From Alteromonas sp. BL110 (GTDB lineage Bacteria > Pseudomonadota > Gammaproteobacteria > Enterobacterales > Alteromonadaceae), in contig NZ_CP031967.1 in the NCBI RefSeq assembly GCF_003443615.1, positions 4,278,001-4,342,000 on the forward strand: 64,000 bases of DNA, given 5' to 3'. A program made the translations under genes and the position numbers. Shown here one piece after another: positions 8,757 to 18,416 of the stretch (position 1 is its first letter; the number at the start of each line of letters is the position of its first letter). Below the pieces are notes generated by a model. It saw only the letters and a program-made list of their open reading frames with translations, had not been told where the DNA came from and ran no database searches.

Positions 8757-9626
8757 TTACCGCGCAGCATTAAGCGCCCAGTCATAATTTAGAAATTCAA
8801 TATCAGCGGTATTATTTTTTAACGCAGAAACTTGTGCATCAGTTAATTGCATTGCGTCTTTATACAGCAAGATAAACTCGGTGAGCGTTGATGTGCCGCG
8901 CCATTCGCCATCTTTACGTTCAAAATCTTCACTATACCAATCAAATATTTTTGATAAGTATAGTGTGTCATCGCTCATTTTGTTGCGAGAGGCGTCAGCC
9001 AAAAATCGTTTAGTTTGTGCCTCTAATTGAGAATCTAGTTTGTCTCCCGTGTATGCTTCTTCACGAAGCGCCGGGCAGCCCACGCTGGCGCAATTTACTG
9101 CGAAATGAATGCGAGGCTCATTATAGGTTTTTGTGGTTTGGTTTGTACCGCGAATAAGTTCGTGTTCAATTTCATCTAACGTGCGAGTTTCACCAAGTAA
9201 CGGGGCTATCTCTTTTTTCCAAGGCGAGGAAAAGAAACTGCCTAAATCTCGAATGGAGTCAATATCTGGGTACTCAGTTAAAATAAGCTCGATGGTATAG
9301 GCGTTGTAAGCATTAATAAGAAAAGCGAGTTGTTTATCCTTATTCCATGAATTGAATGTACTTTGCTCAACCTTAGATATGCGCGCGAGATATTCGTTAA
9401 GCGTAGTCTGTTCTTTTTTAAAGCCATCGTAATTAACCTGTGTACTTGCGCCGTTGGAAATTGGCGTCACATACTTACTTAATAAATTATCGAGCGTGCT
9501 ATGCAGGCCTTCTTCAGCGCTTGCATAGAAACTTACGCTTGCAGCAAACAGCGCTATGCTGCCTGCTGCAATACCACGTGAAAACAGGGCGATTGTACGC
9601 ATGAAAGTCGTTTGAGTAGTTTTCAC
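8757..9626 (-). CDS. DUF547 domain protein, exported
   Basis: 289 residues, exported (signal peptide ending near YASA) and made mostly of a DUF547 domain. The conserved block is visible: LINAYNAYTI, then HFAVNCASVGCPALREEAY with two cysteines, and a C-terminal FDWYSEDF. The function of DUF547 is not established; the conserved Cys and His residues suggest a thiol or metal site. I chose the GTG at 9626 because AGAGGG stands 9 bp upstream and it begins 5 bp beyond the stop of the preceding gene; a GTG at 9647 would overlap that gene and an ATG at 9602 has no ribosome-binding site. Position between the oxidoreductase and the importer implies a shared job. Confidence 0.82.
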   Translation of the reverse strand: MKTTQTTFMRTIALFSRGIAAGSIALFAASVSFYASAEEGLHSTLDNLLSKYVTPISNGASTQVNYDGFKKEQTTLNEYLARISKVEQSTFNSWNKDKQLAFLINAYNAYTIELILTEYPDIDSIRDLGSFFSSPWKKEIAPLLGETRTLDEIEHELIRGTNQTTKTYNEPRIHFAVNCASVGCPALREEAYTGDKLDSQLEAQTKRFLADASRNKMSDDTLYLSKIFDWYSEDFERKDGEWRGTSTLTEFILLYKDAMQLTDAQVSALKNNTADIEFLNYDWALNAAR

Positions 9627-9631
9627 CTCTA

Positions 9632-11785
9632 TTACCCTCTTCGCCACGTGTGGAATTTCTCGACAAAGCTTAAAAGTTTTTCCGGAGCATTAGCGCGCTT
9701 CCAGTTACCCGCTGCGTATTTCGCACTTTCAGCCCACGTAGGATAAGCGTGAATAGTGCCAAGAATTTTGTTAAGACCTAAATCGTGTTTCATGGCAATA
9801 ACAAACTCAGCCAGCAAATCACCAGCATGTTCAGAGACAATGGTTACACCCAATATTTTATCTTTCCCCGGCGGCGTGAGCACCTTTATGAAACCCTTAC
9901 GCGCACTCTCGGCCACGGCACGATCGAGTTCGGCAAATTCGTAGCGCGTTACTTCTACAGCAATTTCTTGTTCTGCGGCATCCCGCTCATTTAAACCAAC
10001 CCTAGCAACTTCTGGGTCAATAAATGTTGTCCATGGAATAACGCGATAGTCTACTTTGAATTTCTTAAACGTACCGAAAAGTGCATTTACCGCCGCATAC
10101 CACGCTTGGTGAGCGGCTACGTGTGTAAACTGATAAGGGCCTACCACATCACCTGCAGCAAAAATGTTTGGCATCAGGGTTTGCAAGTATTCATCGGTTT
10201 CTATGGTTCTATCGAACTGAATACCCAAATCTTCCAGACCAAAACCATGTAAACGAGCCTTTCGACCAACAGCCACAATCACTTCGTCATAGGCGATAGT
10301 TGATTCAACACCTTCTTTAGCGACAACCAGTACTTTCTCACCGTCTTTTATTTCAAAGCGCAGTGCATCGTGAGATGTCAGAACATTCACGCCGCTTTCA
10401 CGAAGTACAGATTCAGAAAATTCAGCTACATCAGCGTCTTCACGACCCATAAGCCGCGGTGCGCGCTCTACTTGGGTGACATCGGTGCCAAGGCGAGAAA
10501 ACGCCTGCGCCAATTCACAGCCAATAGGCCCACCACCCAACACGATTAAACGCTTTGGCGCTTCTTCAAGGTCAGCAAATTTAGACCATAAGGTGTCAGA
10601 GGTGACATAACCGCTCTGTTCGATACCAGGTAGCTCCGGGACAAAGGGCGCGGCACCTGTGGCAACAACAATGTTCTTAGTGGTTAGCGTTTGCGTGCCG
10701 CCATCCTTCTTTTTAATCTCTACTGTCCAAGGGTCGATGATCTTTGCGTAGCCTTTCACTACATCCACACCTAAACTGGTGTAACGCTCTACACTATCGT
10801 TAGGCGCTATGGCCGCAATTACTTCGTGAACACGGGCCATCACTTTTTTAAACGACATGGCAGGTGTTATTGGCTCTAAACCATAGTTATCGGCATGGCG
10901 CATTTGATTGGCCACTTTAGCCGTTTTTATTATGGCTTTACTGGGTACGCAGCCATAGTTAAGACAGTCGCCCCCCATTTCACCAGCTTCTACCAGCGTT
11001 ACCTTTGCTTTTACTGCGGCAGCGATATAGCTGGTAACTAACCCACCTGCACCAGCACCGATCACCACTAAGTTACGGTCAAATTTCTTCGGCTTATTGT
11101 AGCCTTTGTAGACGCGACGGCGATTTACTATTGCCACAATGCCTTTGGCTATCCATGGGAATATACCTAGTAGAACAAATGAAAAGATAAGCCCAGGCGA
11201 TACAATGCCAGACAAGCTGTCAATTTGCGCCAGCTGCGTACCTGCGTTTACATACACTGCAGTACCGGCAAGCATGCCTACTTGGCTTACCCAGTAAAAC
11301 GTCCAGGTTTTAAGTGAAGTAAGCCCCATTAATAGGTTGATTAAAAAGAAGGGAAACACTGGCACTAAACGCAGCGTAAACAAGTAGAACGCACCTTGCT
11401 TTTCCACACCTTCGTCAATTTTCTTAAGCTTTTCTTTAAACTTGTTACGGACGGTATCACGCAATATAAAGCGAGATACTAAAAACGCTAATGTCGCGCC
11501 TACGCTTGACGCGAAAGACACAATAATTAAACCCTGCACTAGGCCAAACAAGGCTCCTGCGGCTAAGGTTAAAATTGCTGCACCGGGTAGCGACAATGCA
11601 GTAACCGCCACATAGATAGCGAAAAACACACCGATACTCAGTACCGGATTATCAGCTATTTGGCTTTGAAAAGTGTCCAGTGACCCTTTCATCCCTTCTA
11701 GCGTTAAATAGCTGTTCAAATCAAAGTAGAAAAAACTAAATATAGCGGCGGCGATAACCCCTAAAAGCGCTATTTTTTTAAACAT
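9632..11785 (-). CDS. VTT (DedA/TVP38-like) membrane domain fused to FAD disulfide oxidoreductase
   Basis: 717 residues in two parts. Residues 1-225 are a VTT/TVP38 membrane domain with several hydrophobic segments and the family signatures SLPGAAILTLAAGALFG and LRLVPVFPFFLINLLMG. After a basic linker (222-235) comes a class I pyridine nucleotide-disulfide oxidoreductase: FAD site GAGAGG at 243-248, redox-active CLNYGC at 274-279, second dinucleotide site VLGGGPIGCELAQ, and the dimerisation domain with HAYPTWAE. Automatic pipelines often call this mercuric reductase, but there is no N-terminal metal-binding domain and the C-terminus (ending TWRRG) lacks the vicinal Cys pair, so Hg(II) reduction is not supported. 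The substrate is unknown. The gene lies 15 bp after the TonB receptor gene. Confidence 0.9.
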   Translation of the reverse strand: MFKKIALLGVIAAAIFSFFYFDLNSYLTLEGMKGSLDTFQSQIADNPVLSIGVFFAIYVAVTALSLPGAAILTLAAGALFGLVQGLIIVSFASSVGATLAFLVSRFILRDTVRNKFKEKLKKIDEGVEKQGAFYLFTLRLVPVFPFFLINLLMGLTSLKTWTFYWVSQVGMLAGTAVYVNAGTQLAQIDSLSGIVSPGLIFSFVLLGIFPWIAKGIVAIVNRRRVYKGYNKPKKFDRNLVVIGAGAGGLVTSYIAAAVKAKVTLVEAGEMGGDCLNYGCVPSKAIIKTAKVANQMRHADNYGLEPITPAMSFKKVMARVHEVIAAIAPNDSVERYTSLGVDVVKGYAKIIDPWTVEIKKKDGGTQTLTTKNIVVATGAAPFVPELPGIEQSGYVTSDTLWSKFADLEEAPKRLIVLGGGPIGCELAQAFSRLGTDVTQVERAPRLMGREDADVAEFSESVLRESGVNVLTSHDALRFEIKDGEKVLVVAKEGVESTIAYDEVIVAVGRKARLHGFGLEDLGIQFDRTIETDEYLQTLMPNIFAAGDVVGPYQFTHVAAHQAWYAAVNALFGTFKKFKVDYRVIPWTTFIDPEVARVGLNERDAAEQEIAVEVTRYEFAELDRAVAESARKGFIKVLTPPGKDKILGVTIVSEHAGDLLAEFVIAMKHDLGLNKILGTIHAYPTWAESAKYAAGNWKRANAPEKLLSFVEKFHTWRRG

Positions 11786-11800
11786 AAAAATCCTTAGCGC

Positions 11801-14140
11801 TTAAAACGCGTATTGTAGTGTAACTTGAGCGTGACGTGGTACGTTAGGCATTGCCAGTGTAGCGCCAAAAAAGCCCCCTTCAAAAAGCGGCTGCCAATTT
11901 TCTTCATCAGTAACGTTGATAACATCTAGGCGTACGCGCAAATCATCGCTAACTTGGTAATCGGCATTTAAGTCGATACTGTACTGATCGCGAATATGCA
12001 CGGTTTGTAAAAAGTCTAACGGGAATGACTTAGTGTACAGCGCACTCGCACCAAGCTGAACATCATCAGTAACCTGCCACCCAGCATTAATTGAAGCTAT
12101 TTGCGGCGGAATACCCTGCACTCGGCTGTTTGATGCAGGGAACGCGGCAAACGACGGCGAACCCACACCCGTGCCCTCAATAATATCTGGACGACTGTTA
12201 TCAAACGCGTCTATGACCTGAGCGGTTTCTTGAAACGCTGCAGAGTCATCGAAGCGAGCGTCTAAATAACTATAGGCAGCATTGACCCATACGTCGTCGC
12301 CTTGATAAAACATTTGCAACTCAAAACCTTTAGTTTTAACGCCGCTGTTGCTGCCATCGCGATTACGTAAGCTACGGGTTTGCTCAAACACTGCTGCTTC
12401 AGCATACCATTTACTGCTTGGCGCGTATTTTACCCCTGCTTCATATAGGGTATTTTCGGTAGCAAAATTAAGCGGGTTAATTTCATTATTACCGCCCAAT
12501 ACTGTGCCCCCCGCCATGCTGTTTGACGTGGCATCGTTTTCGGAAAACGCAGCATATAAGTTGATGTCGCCGGTGAGTTTGTATACCGCGCTTAACTGAT
12601 AGCTGCTTAACGTATCGCTATACGAATCTGAAGCTGCTTCAACGCCGACCGGCGATAAAGGGTCGCGGGCTTCAACATCGTAATAATCTACTCTAACGCC
12701 AGCAATGGTTGAGAACTTGTCTGTCCATGTAGAGCGCTGCTGTAGTGCCAACCCAGTTTGCCACGATGTGGAATCAGTGGTGTCTGACAGATTAAAATCG
12801 CCGCTTCCATCGCCGTCCAAATCATACTGAGCACCTGGTGATACGAATACCCCCGGACGCAGTTCGACTAAACGCGCTTTTTGCGCGTCGGTAAGCGGGA
12901 TAACGCGGTTCGAAATTGGCCCGGTTAAATCAATCGGATTATCGGCCTCAGTGGTAAATTGGCTATAACCAAGCACGTCGTTGTAACGAAGTGCGAGCCC
13001 TACCGTTGTAGTTTGGCTATTGCTCCATTGATAATCTAGCTCGGTGCGGTTTTCAAACGTGTCAGCGCCGTCAATTATCTCTACAAAGCTGTTTTGCGCA
13101 ATTTCCTCACGTTCAAGATATTGGTAGTACGTAATGTTGCGAAGCGCCACGTTATCAGCCACTTTGTATTCTACATTGCTTCGAATAACTGTGGTTTCGG
13201 CACCATTGATGTCATCAGGGTTAGTAAATACGCGATTGCGAGGAATAACAACTTCACCGGTAGGTGAAATAATGGCTCCAGCCCCCGGAACTGTGCTGCC
13301 ATTTGGCTGAGTGCCTTGCCCAGTAATATAAATACCGTTGTCGATAAGGTTTTGAGTTGGCCGGTTTATCCCCGCGTTATCTGGATAATCGGTATCGTAA
13401 TATTCAGCGCTAATATCCCAAGTCAGCTCTTCGCTAGGCGCATAGCGATAGGCAACAAATAAGTTTGTACTCTCTCGTTCGGCAAAGTCATAGAAGCTGC
13501 CATGGTCTAGGTATTCAGCACTGAAGCGAATACCGCTTTTCCCTTCTTCTATCGCTGTGCCGTAGTCTACTTGGGCTGAATACTGATCCCAGCGCCCTGC
13601 GCGAAGGGTAACTTTACCGCTACTTTGACTAGTAGGCGCGACCTTGGTTTGAAGGTTAACAAAGCCACCATTACGCTGCGTGCTACCAAACAGTACAGGT
13701 GATGGCCCTTTTACCACGTCGATTTGCTCAACGCTGTTAAATGATAGCGGCAATCCAAAACCGTTGTTACCGGCCTGACGACGCACGCCGTCTTGAAAAA
13801 GTTCACCTAACTGACCGCGAATACTTGGCAAGCTGGGTGTACCGAAGCCACTTGAAGCGTAGGCATTAGGTGCTGCCTTTACGATATCGTGCAAATCATT
13901 AATGTTAAGCGCTTCTATCGCTTCTGCCGACAGTGACGTTACCGCACGAGGGGTTTCTGCTGCGCTTAAACCGCTACCAAATATACCTTTTAGCGTATTA
14001 TCGCCAGGGTTTAGCGTGTCTAAATTCTGTTGATTGCCTGTTACTTCTACTACTTCAATATCTGATACTTGCTGGGCAGCTAACGACTGACTGATGGCGA
14101 GCGCTAGTGTGCTAACGGCTAGGCCGATTATTCTTTTCAT
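11801..14140 (-). CDS. TonB-dependent outer membrane receptor
   Basis: Outer membrane active transporter of 779 residues, powered by TonB. A signal peptide (MKRIIGLAVSTLALAISQSLA) precedes a plug domain with EALNINDLHDIVKAAPNA, SIRGQLGELFQDGVRR and VDVVKGPSPVLFGS-like elements, then a 22-stranded barrel ending in TLQYAF. The barrel resembles siderophore-type receptors, but no ligand can be named. The frame extends to 14305, but the ATG at 14140 starts the signal peptide and follows GGAATC, so it is preferred. It is the first gene of the long minus-strand train, which makes it the likely outer-membrane entry of the YnjBCD-type importer. Confidence 0.9.
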   Translation of the reverse strand: MKRIIGLAVSTLALAISQSLAAQQVSDIEVVEVTGNQQNLDTLNPGDNTLKGIFGSGLSAAETPRAVTSLSAEAIEALNINDLHDIVKAAPNAYASSGFGTPSLPSIRGQLGELFQDGVRRQAGNNGFGLPLSFNSVEQIDVVKGPSPVLFGSTQRNGGFVNLQTKVAPTSQSSGKVTLRAGRWDQYSAQVDYGTAIEEGKSGIRFSAEYLDHGSFYDFAERESTNLFVAYRYAPSEELTWDISAEYYDTDYPDNAGINRPTQNLIDNGIYITGQGTQPNGSTVPGAGAIISPTGEVVIPRNRVFTNPDDINGAETTVIRSNVEYKVADNVALRNITYYQYLEREEIAQNSFVEIIDGADTFENRTELDYQWSNSQTTTVGLALRYNDVLGYSQFTTEADNPIDLTGPISNRVIPLTDAQKARLVELRPGVFVSPGAQYDLDGDGSGDFNLSDTTDSTSWQTGLALQQRSTWTDKFSTIAGVRVDYYDVEARDPLSPVGVEAASDSYSDTLSSYQLSAVYKLTGDINLYAAFSENDATSNSMAGGTVLGGNNEINPLNFATENTLYEAGVKYAPSSKWYAEAAVFEQTRSLRNRDGSNSGVKTKGFELQMFYQGDDVWVNAAYSYLDARFDDSAAFQETAQVIDAFDNSRPDIIEGTGVGSPSFAAFPASNSRVQGIPPQIASINAGWQVTDDVQLGASALYTKSFPLDFLQTVHIRDQYSIDLNADYQVSDDLRVRLDVINVTDEENWQPLFEGGFFGATLAMPNVPRHAQVTLQYAF

Positions 14141-14260
14141 TAAAGATTCCGTATTTTTATTTATTATTCGACTAGACCGATACGTGTCACAAAAAATTTC
14201 AGTACATTTAATTTTCGAAGAAATATTAAAAAACACAAAATTAAATGAAATTTTTATTTT

Positions 14261-14292
14261 GAACGGTCGTTCTAGTATGCTTGCACTATTAT
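14261..14292 (+). promoter_or_regulatory. Possible operator and -10 element in front of doxX-like gene
   Basis: GAACG-GT-CGTTC at 14261-14272 is a short inverted repeat of the kind bound by TetR-type repressors. TATTAT at 14287-14292 could be the -10 box for the rightward gene. The site lies in the 167-bp divergent region between the TonB receptor gene and the DoxX-like gene, so it could control both. No regulator gene is adjacent. Evidence is pattern only. Confidence 0.3.
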
Positions 14293-14307
14293 ACTTTTGG
14301 AGCATGT

Positions 14308-14718
14308 ATGCAAAACAAAACAGATATTCAAAAGCGACTTGAGTGGTCGTTACTTTCTCTTCGCGTAACTATTTTTATCGTTATGTTTGTTTGGACCTTA
14401 GATAAGTTTGTCAATCCAGCTCACGGCATGGCAATTTTCGAAAAATTCTACGGCATAGGCGGCGTACCTGAAATGGCCGTCTATATCATGGGCGCGTTAC
14501 AGCTAGCGTTGGTTTTAGCGTTTTTAGCGGGGCTTGCGAAAAAATACACCTATGGCCTTATCTTTATTCTTCACGGCGGGTCTACTCTTTCATCTTTCCC
14601 GCAATATCTAGACGCCTTTAATCACCTACTGTTTTTTGCCGCATGGCCTATGTGGGGCGCGTGTTTCGCACTTTTCCTATTGCGCGACGCCGACACCAAA
14701 TTTGCATTTGGTAAGTAG
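14308..14718 (+). CDS. DoxX-like small membrane protein
   Basis: 136 residues with four hydrophobic segments in the DoxX/DoxD layout (about 18-36, 55-78, 82-97, 103-125), including LDKFVNPAHGMAIFEKFYGIGG, which resembles the conserved first loop of the family. Members are membrane proteins linked variously to thiosulfate/quinone redox or oxidative stress. GGAG stands 5 bp before the ATG at 14308; an upstream TTG at 14281 lacks support. Divergent from the TonB receptor train, so it might be co-regulated with it. The specific role is unknown. Confidence 0.8.
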   Translation: MQNKTDIQKRLEWSLLSLRVTIFIVMFVWTLDKFVNPAHGMAIFEKFYGIGGVPEMAVYIMGALQLALVLAFLAGLAKKYTYGLIFILHGGSTLSSFPQYLDAFNHLLFFAAWPMWGACFALFLLRDADTKFAFGK

Positions 14719-14803
14719 TAAACATTTTTAGGGCAACTGCACTTTACCCTCTTAGCCAGTTGCCGTTACCTTGATTTACTTCAAAGCGTTGAAACAGGGG
14801 TTC

Positions 14804-15268
14804 TCAGCCTTTGGCAGCATCATACAGTTGCTGCCATTCGCCCTCTTGTACCGGCATTATTGATAACCTTCCGCCTTTCTTGACTAAAGGTAGTTCAGTA
14901 ATACCTTCCATACTTTTAATTACAGAAAGTGGAAGGACGCTGGGAAACTTTTCTACAAACTTCACATCGACACGATACCAACGAGGGTTTTCTTCGCTAG
15001 ATTTAGGATCATAGTATTTTGACTCAGGGTTAAACTGTGTGGTGTCTGGGTACCCGTCTTTCACCACTTCTGCAACGCCTGCAATACCGACCAGTTTGCA
15101 GCTGGAGTGATAAATAAACACCTTATCGCCCAGCTTTACGCCATCACGTAAAAAGTTACGGGCTTGGTAGTTTCTTACGCCATCCCATGGCTCAGTTTGG
15201 TCAGGTCTACTCGCTAAGTCGTCTATTGAAAATGCATCAGGTTCTGTTTTAAATAGCCAATACGCCAT
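14804..15268 (-). CDS. EVE domain protein (putative modified-base reader)
   Basis: 154 residues comprising a single EVE domain (PUA-like fold). It opens with MAYWLFKTEPDAFSIDDL, the standard start of the family, and contains WDGVRNYQARNFLRD and the YHSSC segment that forms the ligand pocket. Homologues bind modified cytosines or are found as RNA-binding proteins; the native target in this organism is unknown. The frame remains open to 15400, but the family alignment supports 15268 (an ATG at 15280 is possible). It is divergent from ygiQ. No operon partner is visible. Confidence 0.9.
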   Translation of the reverse strand: MAYWLFKTEPDAFSIDDLASRPDQTEPWDGVRNYQARNFLRDGVKLGDKVFIYHSSCKLVGIAGVAEVVKDGYPDTTQFNPESKYYDPKSSEENPRWYRVDVKFVEKFPSVLPLSVIKSMEGITELPLVKKGGRLSIMPVQEGEWQQLYDAAKG

Positions 15269-15520
15269 GTTTTTATTCATTCTCTTAATCTTTGAACACT
15301 TACTGAAGCGTATGTAAATAAACATACGCTGTACGTGCTCTTTTAATACCAATCCGCATAGATAATTCAGCTTTTTAACAAACACCAGTATACAAAGCAC
15401 TTTTATTTAATGACAGTGCTATACCTTAGCTTGGCTAAGACTGCTATAATTACGCACTTAATCTGAGCTTACTCCTATTATGAGTTCAGCAATTCCCTGA
15501 TTTATCTAGATGTGATTACT

Positions 15521-17875
15521 ATGCAAGCCACCATTAAGGCCGACCGCGGTCTGTTTTCCTACCCTAAATATTGGCCACACTGCTTGGGTACTGCGCCTTT
15601 TCTTCCTATGTCAAAAGAGGAAATGGATGCCCTAGGCTGGGACAGTTGTGACGTTATTTTGGTAACCGGCGATGCGTATGTCGATCACCCTAGTTTCGGC
15701 ATGGCTGTGATTGGTCGCGTACTTGAAGCCCATGGTTTTCGGGTTGGCATTATTTCTCAGCCAGACTGGAAGAGTAAAGACGACTTTATGAAGTTGGGTA
15801 AGCCCAACCTGTATTTTGGCGTAACAGCCGGAAACATGGACTCTATGATCAACCGCTATACGTCTGACAAAAAGCTTCGTCACGATGACGCCTATACGCC
15901 AGGCAATGTAGGCGGTAAGCGTCCTGACCGGGCCGTAACAGTATATGCACAGCGCTGTCGCGAAGCCTTTAAAGGTGTACCTGTGATTGCGGGGGGTATT
16001 GAAGCCAGCTTGCGTCGTATTGCGCACTACGATTACTGGAGCGAGAAAGTACGCCGCTCAGTACTGTTCGACTCTAAAGCAGACATGCTATTTTTCGGTA
16101 ACGCCGAGCGCCCCCTTGTTGAAGTAACCCACCGCTTAGCGGCAGGTGAAGACATTGCCGATTTGCGCGACATTCGCGGTACCGCGATAATCGTCAAAGA
16201 AGCCTTGCCCGAATGGCAAGGCGTTGACTCTACCTCCCTAGACAGACCCGGCAAGATAGACCCCATTTCAAGCCCCTATCAAATGGAGCCCGAGTGCGAC
16301 TCGCAGGATAAAGACGCTAAAAGCAGTGAAGCGCCCGAAGCCGCGCCTATTGTTATTCAGCCTGCGCAGAAAGAAAAAGAAAAGCGTAAGCCTTGGGAGA
16401 ACGTGTACGTTAAGCTACCTGCGTACGAAACGGTAAAAGACAACAAGGTGTTATACGCCCATACATCGCGTATTTTACACCAAGAGACCAATCCAGGTTG
16501 CGCACGTGCACTTATGCAGCGTCACGGCGACAGACACATCTGGATTAACCCACCCGCTATGCCTCTTGAAACTGAAGAGATGGATGCGGTGTTTGATCTT
16601 CCATATCAGCGTGTCCCTCACCCTGTCTATGGCGATGCAAAAATCCCTGCATACGACATGATCCGCTTCAGTATCAATATTATGCGCGGTTGCTATGGCG
16701 GATGCACATTCTGCTCTATTACTGAACACGAAGGCCGTATCATTCAAAGTCGATCTGAAGATTCGATTATTCGTGAAATTGAACAAATACGCGACACCGT
16801 TCCTGGCTTTACTGGCGTAATTTCAGACTTAGGCGGTCCGACAGCAAACATGTATCGCCTGCGATGCAAGAGCCCGAAGGCAGAAGCTACTTGTCGTCGC
16901 CCTTCTTGTGTGTACCCAAGCATATGTGCACATATGGATACCGACCATAAGCCAACAATCGACTTATACCGCCGTGCTCGCGAATTGCCTGGAATTAAAA
17001 AGATTTTGATCGCTTCTGGCGTGCGTTATGACTTAGCGGTAGAAGACCCAGAATACGTGAAAGAACTAGCGCTTCACCACGTAGGCGGCTATTTGAAGAT
17101 AGCACCAGAACACACGGAAGACGGCCCGCTTTCAAAAATGATGAAGCCAGGTATGGGCAGCTACTACCGTTTTAAAGAGCTATTTGATAAATACTCACAG
17201 GAAGCGGGTAAAAAGCAGTACCTTATTCCTTACTTTATTGCATCGCACCCGGGTACTACAGACGAAGACATGTTAAGCCTTGCGATATGGCTTAAAGAAA
17301 ACAAATTTAAACTCGATCAGGTACAAAACTTCTATCCGTCGCCAATGGCAACGGCCACCACCATGTACCACACCGAAGTGAATTCCCTTCGTAAAGTAAC
17401 CAAAGACAGTGAAGACGTCCCTTCTGCTAAAGGCGAGATTCACCGCAGGCTGCATAAGGCGATGCTGCGTTATCACGACCCGAAGAACTTTGCGCAAATT
17501 CGTGAAGCGCTTAAGCGTATGGGGCGCGAAGATTTAATTGGCCGCGGTCCTCAGCACCTTGTTCCACCAGAGACGGCTGACGAAAAACGCCAGAAAGCAC
17601 AAAAAGGACGTCGTGGTGAACGTGCACTTACTAAGCATACTGGGCTTCCGCCTACATTTCAGGGTAAAAACGGTAAAGGCAAAAGCCGTGACGGTAGCAC
17701 GGTAAATAAAAACCGTCGTAATACAAACGGTAATAAACAAGGTAACCCTAACAGGCAAGAGCAAGCCAACGGTAACACCGACAATCGAAATTCTGGCAAG
17801 GCTTCTAAGGCGAATAATGGCAGCAGCAACAAACGTAGCCGCTCCCAAAAACAGCCAAGCATGCACAAACGTTAA
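15521..17875 (+). CDS. ygiQ: YgiQ family radical SAM protein
   Basis: 784-residue radical SAM protein of the YgiQ family, function unknown. The N-terminal domain has [20 protein letters not shown]. The [4Fe-4S]-SAM motif is C391-x3-C395-x2-C398 in GCYGGCTFC, later than in most radical SAM proteins but normal for YgiQ. A charged insertion lies at about 255-292 (acidic, then [13 protein letters not shown]). From about 690 to the end there is a low-complexity Lys/Arg/Asn/Gly tail, as seen in many YgiQ proteins, perhaps RNA-binding. The ATG at 15521 is preferred over a GTG at 15512. A strong terminator follows 24 bp after the stop. Confidence 0.93.
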   Translation: MQATIKADRGLFSYPKYWPHCLGTAPFLPMSKEEMDALGWDSCDVILVTGDAYVDHPSFGMAVIGRVLEAHGFRVGIISQPDWKSKDDFMKLGKPNLYFGVTAGNMDSMINRYTSDKKLRHDDAYTPGNVGGKRPDRAVTVYAQRCREAFKGVPVIAGGIEASLRRIAHYDYWSEKVRRSVLFDSKADMLFFGNAERPLVEVTHRLAAGEDIADLRDIRGTAIIVKEALPEWQGVDSTSLDRPGKIDPISSPYQMEPECDSQDKDAKSSEAPEAAPIVIQPAQKEKEKRKPWENVYVKLPAYETVKDNKVLYAHTSRILHQETNPGCARALMQRHGDRHIWINPPAMPLETEEMDAVFDLPYQRVPHPVYGDAKIPAYDMIRFSINIMRGCYGGCTFCSITEHEGRIIQSRSEDSIIREIEQIRDTVPGFTGVISDLGGPTANMYRLRCKSPKAEATCRRPSCVYPSICAHMDTDHKPTIDLYRRARELPGIKKILIASGVRYDLAVEDPEYVKELALHHVGGYLKIAPEHTEDGPLSKMMKPGMGSYYRFKELFDKYSQEAGKKQYLIPYFIASHPGTTDEDMLSLAIWLKENKFKLDQVQNFYPSPMATATTMYHTEVNSLRKVTKDSEDVPSAKGEIHRRLHKAMLRYHDPKNFAQIREALKRMGREDLIGRGPQHLVPPETADEKRQKAQKGRRGERALTKHTGLPPTFQGKNGKGKSRDGSTVNKNRRNTNGNKQGNPNRQEQANGNTDNRNSGKASKANNGSSNKRSRSQKQPSMHKR

Positions 17876-17899
17876 GAAAGAGAACGCTAAAAATAAAAA

Positions 17900-17932
17900 T
17901 GCCCGATGCTTTTAAACATCGGGCATTTTTTG
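17900..17932 (+). terminator. Intrinsic terminator of ygiQ
   Basis: TGCCCGATG (17900-17908) and CATCGGGCA (17917-17925) form a perfect 9-bp stem with an 8-nt loop, followed by TTTTTT. Confidence 0.92.
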
Positions 17933-17999
17933 CAGATTTTTAGCAATAGCACTGCGCTACTGCTAAAAATAACTATGTACCCAATCTATACGCTTATTT

Positions 18000-18416
18000 T
18001 CAGACGTGATTTGTATAGCACTTCACATTTTCAAGTTTAGCAAGCTCACCTGTTTGATCATTTCGTAGCAGACACTGCTCGCCATCACTTAATAGCGTAA
18101 AGCTGTACACAGGGTTATCATGCCTCCCCTGAACGGGTAAACCTCTGCTATCTACCTTCGCTTTCCGTTCAATAGTGATGCTTGAGGCTTTGCTAAACAC
18201 ATTATCAGCGACACTAATGGGTACACCGCCAAACCAGTTACTGATGGTATTTTCAATAGTTTGCTTTTGGCTTGCACTAGTGCCGTTAGTAATTGCTTTA
18301 TGCAACGCAACCTCCTTGGTTGCAGCACAACCAATTGCCGATGAAAGCGCTATAGCGAGGGCTGCAGCTGGCAGCCCTTTGCCTTTACCTTTATTTGTAA
18401 CGAACAGAGCCATCAT
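18000..18416 (-). CDS. Putative lipoprotein, function unknown
   Basis: 138 residues. A hydrophobic signal (LPAAALAIALSSAIG) is followed by Cys in SAIGCAAT, a lipobox-like site, so the product is probably a lipoprotein. The rest has no domain I recognise; two further cysteines (QCLL and KCYT) may form a disulfide. Its ATG overlaps the stop of the S41 protease gene as TAATG, which points to translational coupling, so the two proteins may work together in the envelope. The ribosome-binding site for independent initiation is not evident. Confidence 0.7.
   Translation of the reverse strand: MMALFVTNKGKGKGLPAAALAIALSSAIGCAATKEVALHKAITNGTSASQKQTIENTISNWFGGVPISVADNVFSKASSITIERKAKVDSRGLPVQGRHDNPVYSFTLLSDGEQCLLRNDQTGELAKLENVKCYTNHV

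Noticed and set aside
9632..11785. Calling this gene merA (mercuric reductase)
   Set aside because: The metal-binding N-terminal domain and C-terminal Cys pair are absent.
17936..17970. Hairpin ATTTTTAGCA/TGCTAAAAAT after ygiQ
   Set aside because: As a terminator it has the A and T runs on the wrong sides; the real terminator is at 17900-17932.
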